Origin: Pseudomonas pudica
GTDB taxonomy: Bacteria > Pseudomonadota > Gammaproteobacteria > Pseudomonadales > Pseudomonadaceae
DNA length: 38,168 bases
Direction of reading: 5' to 3'
Assembly (NCBI RefSeq): GCF_015680405.1
Contig: NZ_JADLJS010000044.1
Coordinates: 1-38,168, forward strand
Shown: piece after piece, positions 32,385-38,168 of the stretch
Position numbering within the stretch: position 1 is the first letter of the stretch
Layout: the number at the start of each line of letters is the position of its first letter
The notes under the pieces: model-generated
Database searches by the model: none
Seen by the model: only the letters and a program-made list of their open reading frames with translations
What the model was told of the DNA's origin: nothing
Translations under genes and position numbers: made by a program

Positions 32385-34022
32385 ATGACGCTCAGTCCTT
32401 TGGCAGGCAAGCCGGCTCCGGCCAGCGTGCTGGTCGATATTCCCCGACTGCTCACCGCCTACTACACCGGCCGCCCCGATGCTGCCGTGGCGGCCCAGCG
32501 GGTGGCCTTCGGCACCTCGGGGCACCGTGGCACTTCGCTTGAATTGAGCTTCAACGAGTACCACGTCCTGGCCATTACCCAGGCCATCTGCCTGTATCGC
32601 CAGGAGAAGGGCATCGATGGCCCGCTGTTCATCGGCGCCGACACCCACGCACTGTCGGCACCGGCTACCGCCAGCGCCCTGGAAGTGCTGGCGGCCAACG
32701 GCGTGCAGGTAATGCTGTCCAAGGACGACGAATACACGCCAACGCCTGCTGTTTCCCATGCCATCCTCTGCCACAACCGTGGCCGCGAGCAGGGCCTGGC
32801 CGACGGCATCGTCATCACTCCGTCGCACAACCCGCCGCAAAGCGGTGGCTTCAAGTACAACCCACCCAACGGCGGCCCGGCCGACAGCGACGTCACCAAG
32901 TGGATCGAGGCCAAGGCCAACGAACTGCTGGCCGCTGGCCTGGCGGGCGTCAAGCGCATGGACCATGCCCAGGCGCTGCAGGCATCCACCACCCAGCGCC
33001 ACGACTACGTGAGCAACTACGTGGCCGACCTGGAAAACGTCATCGACTTCGACGTCATCCGCGGCGCCAAGCTGCGCCTGGGCGTCGACCCGTTGGGCGG
33101 GGCAGGGGTGCGCTACTGGTCGGCGATCGCCGAGCATTACCAGCTGGACCTGGAAGTGGTGAATACCGAGGTCGACCCGACCTTCCGCTTCATGACCGTC
33201 GACTGGGACGGCCAGATCCGCATGGACCCGTCATCGCCATACGCCATGCAGGGCCTGATCGGCCTGCGCGAACGCTTCGACGTGGCCTTCGCCTGCGACC
33301 CGGACCACGACCGCCATGGCATCGTCACCCCGGATGGCCTGCTGCAGCCGAACAACTACCTGGCCGTGGCCATCGACTACCTGTATCGCCACCGCCCGCA
33401 ATGGCGCAGCGATGCCGCCGTCGGCAAGACCGTGGTGTCCAGCGGCCTGATCGACCGCGTCACCAAGCGCCTGGGCCGTGAGCTTTACGAAGTGCCGGTG
33501 GGATTCAAGTTCTTCGCCCAGGGCCTGTTCGACGGCACGCTGGGCTTTGGTGGCGAGGAAAGCGCGGGGGCTTCGTTCCTGCGCCGCGATGGCTCGGTCT
33601 GGGCCACTGACAAGGACGGGCTGATCCCGGCCTTGCTGGCTGCCGAGATGACCGCCCGCACCGGGCGCAACCCCAGCCAGGCCTACGCCGACCTGACCGA
33701 GGCGCTGGGCAAGCCTTTCGCCACCCGTGTCGAAGCCAAGGCCGATGCCCGGCAGAAGGCTTTGCTGAGCAAGCTGGCGCCGGAGCAGGTGAAGTCGACC
33801 GAACTGGCGGGTGAGCCGATCGTGCAGATCCTCAGCCATGCGCCGGGTAACGGTCAGGCGATCGGCGGGCTGAAGGTGATGACCGCCAATGGCTGGTTCG
33901 CCGCGCGCCCCTCGGGCACCGAGGACATCTACAAGATCTACGCCGAAAGCTTCATCGATGAGGCGCACCTGCAGCGCCTGGTGCAGGAAGCGCAGGTACT
34001 GGTGGATGCGGCGATTGCCTGA
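32385..34022 (+). CDS. pgm: Phosphoglucomutase
   Basis: A 545-residue alpha-D-phosphohexomutase that interconverts glucose-1-phosphate and glucose-6-phosphate. The phosphoserine loop is ITPSHNPP (Ser147), the metal loop is CDPDHDRHG, the sugar loop is GFGGEESAG, and the phosphate loop is RPSGTEDIYKIYAES. The N-terminal VAFGTSGHRGT is also conserved. E. coli Pgm has 546 residues and the same motif order. GAGGT lies 7 bases before the ATG. It feeds nucleotide-sugar and glycogen/trehalose synthesis, and no partner genes adjoin it. Confidence 0.96.
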   Translation: MTLSPLAGKPAPASVLVDIPRLLTAYYTGRPDAAVAAQRVAFGTSGHRGTSLELSFNEYHVLAITQAICLYRQEKGIDGPLFIGADTHALSAPATASALEVLAANGVQVMLSKDDEYTPTPAVSHAILCHNRGREQGLADGIVITPSHNPPQSGGFKYNPPNGGPADSDVTKWIEAKANELLAAGLAGVKRMDHAQALQASTTQRHDYVSNYVADLENVIDFDVIRGAKLRLGVDPLGGAGVRYWSAIAEHYQLDLEVVNTEVDPTFRFMTVDWDGQIRMDPSSPYAMQGLIGLRERFDVAFACDPDHDRHGIVTPDGLLQPNNYLAVAIDYLYRHRPQWRSDAAVGKTVVSSGLIDRVTKRLGRELYEVPVGFKFFAQGLFDGTLGFGGEESAGASFLRRDGSVWATDKDGLIPALLAAEMTARTGRNPSQAYADLTEALGKPFATRVEAKADARQKALLSKLAPEQVKSTELAGEPIVQILSHAPGNGQAIGGLKVMTANGWFAARPSGTEDIYKIYAESFIDEAHLQRLVQEAQVLVDAAIA

Positions 34023-34037
34023 CAGATAACAAACCGC

Positions 34038-34078
34038 TTGGTTCTGCGGCTCGGTGTAAATTAGAATTAATCTTATTT
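34038..34078 (+). promoter_or_regulatory. Promoter with Fur-like box before the sigma factor gene
   Basis: TTGGTT (34038-34043) and TAGAAT (34062-34067) are 18 bases apart. The -10 lies in an AT-rich near-palindrome, AAATTAGAATTAATCTTATT (34058-34077), with about half the 19 positions of the E. coli Fur consensus. In a GC-rich genome this AT-rich dyad before an ECF sigma gene fits iron-dependent repression by Fur. Confidence 0.6.
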
Positions 34079-34101
34079 ACGCCACCGCAGGGCCTTCCCC
34101 C

Positions 34102-34611
34102 ATGATCGACGCCGCGCCGCCACCGGAGCATAGCCTGCCTGCCCTGTACCGGGAACATCGCGGCTGGCTGGAAACCTGGCTGCGGCGGCGCATGGGCAAC
34201 GCCTGGGATGCCGCCGACCTCAGCCAGGATACCTTCCTGCGTATCCTGGCCAGCGCCCAGCCGCTGGCAGACATTCGTGAACCGCGTGCCTACCTGCTGA
34301 CCGTGGGCAAGCGCCTGTTGAGCAACTTCCACCAGCGCCGCAGCCTGGAACAAGCCTACCTCGATGCACTGGCGCACTTGCCCGAGCAGCATGTGCCCTC
34401 GCCAGAGCAGCGTTGGCTGCTGCTGGAAACCCTGCAAGCCCTCGACGAGTTGCTCGACGGCCTCAGGGCGCCGGTACGCAAGGCCTTTCTCTGGAGCCAG
34501 CTGGAGGGCCTGGGCTATGCCGAGATCGGCAAGCGTCTGGGTGTTGGCGAGCGCTCGGTCAAACGCTACATGGCGCAGGCCTACGAGCATTGCCTGCTGG
34601 CCGAACTGTAA
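34102..34611 (+). CDS. FecI-like ECF sigma factor
   Basis: A 169-residue iron-starvation sigma factor. Region 2 (YREHRGWLETWLRRRMGNAWDAADLSQDTFLRIL, about 16-50) binds the -10 and core polymerase; region 4 (about 110-165, GYAEIGKRLGVGERSVKRYMAQAYEHCL) binds the -35. It should direct transcription of the receptor gene when the anti-sigma protein signals that the siderophore is bound. AGGG lies about 9 bases before the ATG. Its stop overlaps the start of the FecR gene (TAATG), so the two are made in a coupled way. Confidence 0.93.
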   Translation: MIDAAPPPEHSLPALYREHRGWLETWLRRRMGNAWDAADLSQDTFLRILASAQPLADIREPRAYLLTVGKRLLSNFHQRRSLEQAYLDALAHLPEQHVPSPEQRWLLLETLQALDELLDGLRAPVRKAFLWSQLEGLGYAEIGKRLGVGERSVKRYMAQAYEHCLLAEL

Positions 34612-35555
34612 TGACCACCCATTCCCCTGAAACCCGCGAGGCATTGCGGGCCGCCGCGCGCTGGCTGGCGCTGGTGGACTCTGGCGGTGCCAGCGAGGGT
34701 GACCTGCAGCGCCTGGAGCAATGGCGCACCAGCAACACCTTGCACGAACACGCCTGGCAAAAGGCACTGCTGCTGCGCCAGCGCTTTTCAGCGCTACCCG
34801 GCGCAGTGGCCATGGCCACCCTGGACCGCCCGGATACCGGCCGCCGGGCGCTGCTCAAGCAGGCCTTGGGTGTGGCGGCATTGTTGCCGGCGGCCTGGCT
34901 GGCAAGCCGCGAACTGCCGCTGGACGCCTGGGCCGCCGACATGCGCACCGCAGTCGGGGAGCGCCGGCAGGTGCTGCTGAACGATGGCACATTCGTGCAG
35001 TTGAACACCGACAGTGCGGCGGATATCGACCTGGGCGCCCGTCACCTGACATTGTTGCGTGGCGAAGTGGCAGTCAGGTTGCCCGGCAATCCGAGCCTGA
35101 CGCTGCGGGTGCCCTACGGCCAGGTCGCGCTGGATGCCGGCGAGGTGTGCCTGCGCCTGGTCGATCAGGCTTGCCGGGTATCGGTGCTCAAGGGCACGGC
35201 CAACCTGCAGCCGCGGCTCGGCCCGGCACTGCTGCTGCAGGCCGGGCAGCAGGCCAGCCTGCAAGTGGCCGGGGTCGGCCCTGTCACTGGCCTGGACGCA
35301 TGGCTGCTGGGCTGGCGCGAAGGGGTACTGCGGCTTGAGGACCGCCCCTTGGGCGAGCTGCTGCAAGAACTGCGCAGGTACCGCCCCGGCGTGCTGCGCT
35401 GGGCGCCCGAACTGGAGGCCCTGCGCGTGACTGGCACGTTCCGCCTCGACGACACCGACCGGGTGCTGGCCTTGCTTGCCGCCAGCCTGCCGTTGCAGGT
35501 GCACACGCGCACGCGGTATTGGGTGAGCCTGGCCCCGCGAGAAAATCGCGCATGA
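34611..35555 (+). CDS. FecR-like anti-sigma / sigma regulator
   Basis: A 314-residue inner-membrane regulator. Residues 1 to about 75 are the cytosolic anti-sigma DUF4880 part (ETREALRAAARWLALVDSGGASEGDLQRLEQWRTSNTLHEHAWQKA); TGRRALLKQALGVAALLPAAWLA (around 78-100) is the single membrane segment; the periplasmic FecR domain begins with RTAVGERRQVLLNDGTFVQLNTDS; and an STN-like C-terminal region that contacts the receptor begins near VLRLEDRPLGELLQELRRY. The RR just before the hydrophobic stretch resembles a Tat signal, which has been reported for other Pseudomonas FecR proteins. The start ATG overlaps the sigma stop by one base; an upstream open frame belongs to another reading frame within the sigma gene. 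Confidence 0.92.
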   Translation: MTTHSPETREALRAAARWLALVDSGGASEGDLQRLEQWRTSNTLHEHAWQKALLLRQRFSALPGAVAMATLDRPDTGRRALLKQALGVAALLPAAWLASRELPLDAWAADMRTAVGERRQVLLNDGTFVQLNTDSAADIDLGARHLTLLRGEVAVRLPGNPSLTLRVPYGQVALDAGEVCLRLVDQACRVSVLKGTANLQPRLGPALLLQAGQQASLQVAGVGPVTGLDAWLLGWREGVLRLEDRPLGELLQELRRYRPGVLRWAPELEALRVTGTFRLDDTDRVLALLAASLPLQVHTRTRYWVSLAPRENRA

Positions 35556-35577
35556 GGCTGTCCCCTTTTTTTCACTC

Positions 35578-35593
35578 ACCGGTCATTACCGGT
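35578..35593 (+). other. Short hairpin between FecR and receptor genes
   Basis: ACCGGT-CATT-ACCGGT forms a 6-bp stem with a 4-base loop. It lies 22 bases after the FecR stop and 28 bases before the receptor ATG, with TTTTTTT just before it (35566-35572). It is probably an mRNA structure, or part of a separate receptor promoter. Confidence 0.35.
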
Positions 35594-35621
35594 AGGAGCA
35601 AATAAAGGGGAGCCTTGTTCA

Positions 35622-38027
35622 ATGCCTGTTGTCATGACCTGCCGCCTGCGCCCACTGGCGCGTGCGGCACATCCGCTGTTCGCCATGAGCCTGTTGTTGT
35701 GTGCACCAGCCTGGGCCGATGAACCCGCCCGGCGCAGCTATCAGGTGCCGGCCGCAAGCCTGGGGGCGGCACTTACCCAGTTTGCCGACCAGGCCGGGGT
35801 CAGCCTGTCGCTGGACCCGCTGCTGGTCAACGGCCGGCAGAGCAAGGGCCTGTCCGGCAGCTACAGTGTCGACGAAGGCTTCACCCAGTTGCTGCGCGGC
35901 AGCGGCCTGCAGTTGCTGCCGGTGGGCGAGGGCGCTTTCACGTTGATGCCGGCCACCCAGGCGGGTAGTGCGCTGGAAATCGCCCCGACCAGCATCGTCG
36001 GTGGCCTGGCCGCAGGCAACGAAACGCAACCCTATGCCGGTGGCCAGGTGGCCCGTCAGGGTTCACAGGGCCTGCTGGGTACGCGCGACTTCATGGAAAC
36101 CCCGTTCAGCATCACCAGCTACACCAGCGAACTGGTGAAAAATCAGCAGGCGCGAACCTTGGGCGAGCTGATCGCCAGCGACCCATCGGTGCGCGCCACC
36201 AACCCGGCGGGTGGGCGCTTCGAGCAGTTCACCATTCGCGGCTTCAGCCTGTTCAACAGCGATGTGGCCTACAACGGCCTGTACGGCATCTTGCCGACCT
36301 ACTCGATCGACATGGAAATGGCCGACCGGGTCGACATCATCAAAGGCCCCAGCCAGCTGATCAACGGTATTTCACCGCGAGGCAGTGTCGGCGGCGGCAT
36401 CAATGTGCAGCCCAAGCGGGCCGGCGACCAGCCGGTCACCGAGTTTACCGGCAGCCATGCCTCGGCGGGCCAGGCAGGCGGTGCGGTGGACATTGGCCGG
36501 CGCTTTGGCGAAGGCCAGCAGTTCGGCGTGCGTTTCAATGGCGTGAAACAGGCGGGCGACACCGAATGGGACCACCAGCGTGTCGAGCGCGAAATGGCGG
36601 TGCTGGGCCTGGACTTTCGTGGCGAGCGCCTGCGGCTTTCGGCAGACCTCGGCCATACCGAGCGCGACACCGATGCACCGCAGGAGCGGGTGCTGGTCGG
36701 TGCCAATGCCAAGGTGCCGGATGCCAACGACGTACGCCACAACTACGCCCAGGCCTGGAGCAAGGCGCGCACCAACGACACCTTCGGTGCGCTGCATGCC
36801 GAGTACGATATCAGCGAGTCGCTGCTGGCCTATGGCGCGGTCGGCGCGCGCAAGAGCAACCATGACTTCCTGCGCCACAACGTGTCCATCAGCAACGATG
36901 CCGGCGACTTCACCGTGCAGCCGCGCGACTTCACCCGGGATGAAACCGTGCGTACCGCCATGGCCGGCGTGCGCAACTGGTTCCATACCGGGCCGGTCAG
37001 TCACGAACTGAACCTGGCCGCCACCTACTTCTACATGGACTTCACCAACGGCGGCGCCCGCTATGCCTCGGCGCCCAGCAACCTCTACCACCCGGTGGCC
37101 ACGCCGACACCGGGCACACCAACCCGCATCGACCCCGAGGTGTACACGGAGAACCGCTTCTCCGGCGTGGCTCTGGCCGACACCCTGGGCTTCTTCGACG
37201 ACCGCCTGCTGCTGACCTTGGGTGCGCGCTGGCAGCGGGTGCAAGTGGATGACTGGAGCGACGGCATCAAGGGGGATACCGCCTACGATGAAGAGAAGGT
37301 GTCGCCCTCGGGCGGCGTGCTGCTCAAGGTTACCGACCAGCTGTCGTTGTATGCCAACTACATGGAGGGCCTGAGCCAGGGCAAGATCGCGCCGTCGACA
37401 TCGGTCAACGAAGACCAGATCTTCCCACCGTTCACCAGCCGCCAGGTCGAGGTGGGGGCCAAGTACGACCTGGGCCAGGTCGCCTTTACCGCCAGTGCCT
37501 TCCGCATCCGACAGCCCGCCTACGAAACCAACCCCACGTCGCGGGTGTTCGGCCCCAATGGCAAGCGCGACAACCGCGGTATCGAACTGAGCGTGTTCGG
37601 TGAACCCGTGCAAGGCGTGCGTGTGCTGGGTGGGGTGATGTACATCGACAGTGAACTGACCGACACCATCGGTGGCGCCTACGATGGCAACCGCGCGCCG
37701 GCCACGCCCGAGTACAACGTCAACCTCGGCGCCGAATGGGACGTGCCTGGGGTGAACGGCCTGACCCTGACGGCGCGAGGCATCCACTCGAGCTCGCAGT
37801 ACCTGGACCAGAACAACAGCAAGAAGATCGACGGTTGGGAGCGTTACGACCTGGGCGCGCGTTATGCGTTCAAGGTGGATGCCACCCAGGTTACCTTGCG
37901 CGCCAGTGTCGAGAACGTGCTGGACGACCGCTACTGGAGTTCGGCCGGGGCCTCGGATGACAGCGAGCCGGGGCTGACGCTGTCCACGCCACGTACCTAC
38001 CTGCTGTCGGCGACAGTGGGTTTCTAG
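35622..38027 (+). CDS. TonB-dependent siderophore receptor with signalling domain
   Basis: An 801-residue outer-membrane receptor of the FecA/FpvA/FoxA type. A signal peptide (about 1-32, ending PAWA) is followed by the STN signalling domain (about 38-90, SYQVPAASLGAALTQFADQAGVSLSLDPLLV...), the plug (TPFSITSYTSELVKNQQARTLGELIASDPSVR), and a 22-strand barrel ending in the aromatic ATVGF. The STN domain means it talks to the FecR next door. GGGGAG lies about 11 bases before the ATG; a second ATG lies 4 codons later. The ligand is not clear; a hydroxamate-type siderophore, perhaps from another organism, is likely by family. It is the last gene and is complete. Confidence 0.94.
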   Translation: MPVVMTCRLRPLARAAHPLFAMSLLLCAPAWADEPARRSYQVPAASLGAALTQFADQAGVSLSLDPLLVNGRQSKGLSGSYSVDEGFTQLLRGSGLQLLPVGEGAFTLMPATQAGSALEIAPTSIVGGLAAGNETQPYAGGQVARQGSQGLLGTRDFMETPFSITSYTSELVKNQQARTLGELIASDPSVRATNPAGGRFEQFTIRGFSLFNSDVAYNGLYGILPTYSIDMEMADRVDIIKGPSQLINGISPRGSVGGGINVQPKRAGDQPVTEFTGSHASAGQAGGAVDIGRRFGEGQQFGVRFNGVKQAGDTEWDHQRVEREMAVLGLDFRGERLRLSADLGHTERDTDAPQERVLVGANAKVPDANDVRHNYAQAWSKARTNDTFGALHAEYDISESLLAYGAVGARKSNHDFLRHNVSISNDAGDFTVQPRDFTRDETVRTAMAGVRNWFHTGPVSHELNLAATYFYMDFTNGGARYASAPSNLYHPVATPTPGTPTRIDPEVYTENRFSGVALADTLGFFDDRLLLTLGARWQRVQVDDWSDGIKGDTAYDEEKVSPSGGVLLKVTDQLSLYANYMEGLSQGKIAPSTSVNEDQIFPPFTSRQVEVGAKYDLGQVAFTASAFRIRQPAYETNPTSRVFGPNGKRDNRGIELSVFGEPVQGVRVLGGVMYIDSELTDTIGGAYDGNRAPATPEYNVNLGAEWDVPGVNGLTLTARGIHSSSQYLDQNNSKKIDGWERYDLGARYAFKVDATQVTLRASVENVLDDRYWSSAGASDDSEPGLTLSTPRTYLLSATVGF

Positions 38028-38047
38028 CAGGTTCGGTATTGTGTGAG

Positions 38048-38076
38048 CTTGATCGCCTGATGCCTGTCAGATCAAG
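38048..38076 (+). other. Stem-loop after the receptor gene
   Basis: CTTGATC (38048-38054) pairs with GATCAAG (38070-38076), and CTGA/TCAG (38057-38060, 38067-38070) is an alternative inner stem. It lies 20 bases after the stop and has no T-run; it could be a weak 3' end of the signalling operon. Confidence 0.4.
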
Positions 38077-38090
38077 CAATCGGGGGCCGC

Positions 38091-38168
38091 CGTGCGGCCC
38101 ATCGCCGGGGGCCCCCGGCCCCCCCCCGGGGTTTGAAAACCATCGGTGGGGGGGCGGCGCGCGGGGGG
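38091..38168. other. Low-quality contig end
   Basis: The last ~60-75 bases are runs of G and C (nine C in one run, seven and six G in others) unlike the rest of the window and not readable as a gene. They look like sequencing or assembly error at a contig edge. Confidence 0.6.

Noticed and set aside
36372..37787. A 471-codon minus-strand frame opposite the TonB receptor
   Set aside because: Antisense shadow of a barrel protein gene.

Overview
The window reads as chromosomal DNA of the Pseudomonas putida group. It has high GC, dense genes without introns, many REP/REPIN palindromes between genes, and a gene order that matches, from memory and not by search, the P. putida KT2440 block around PP_3575 to PP_3603. 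I find 28 protein genes, no rRNA, tRNA, CRISPR array or insertion sequence, and no clear frameshift. The last ~60 bases look like a low-quality contig end.

Left part (1-8550): a small secreted protein, then a complete galactarate catabolic block. kdgD, an MFS hexarate permease, garD and a ketoglutarate semialdehyde dehydrogenase lie on the minus strand, and a FadR-type regulator converges on them from the plus strand. Together they would import galactarate, dehydrate it, decarboxylate and dehydrate the product, and oxidise the semialdehyde to 2-oxoglutarate. A perfect 19-bp palindrome upstream of kdgD, with half of it repeated upstream of the regulator, is the probable operator. A lone class I glutamine-amidotransferase-like hydrolase (peptidase C26) follows.

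Middle part (8987-19165): a D-lysine type locus. On the minus strand are an RpiR regulator, a polar amino acid ABC transporter (binding protein, two permeases, ATPase) and a D-amino-acid oxidoreductase. Divergently lie the piperideine-2-carboxylate reductase DpkA, an aromatic/D-lysine aminotransferase and an HAAAP-family amino acid permease. The likely job is uptake of D-lysine, its conversion to piperideine-2-carboxylate by oxidation or transamination, and reduction to L-pipecolate. The rpiR/dpkA gap carries an array of CTGTCA/TGACAG hexamers. Thiol peroxidase (tpx) follows.

Right part (19510-38027): the tripartite RND pump muxABC-opmB, in which all four genes overlap by ATGA and a CpxR-like box lies upstream; a MHYT-GGDEF-EAL membrane c-di-GMP enzyme; two small conserved genes (DUF1652 and DUF1345); phosphoglucomutase; and a FecI/FecR/TonB-receptor cell-surface signalling system for iron-siderophore uptake with a Fur-like site over its promoter.

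I see no wholly new multi-gene system. The most interesting signals are regulatory: the FadR palindrome, the dpkA/rpiR hexamer array, the CpxR-like box, mutually exclusive hairpins before pgm, and REPINs of four stem types that share the same flanks.
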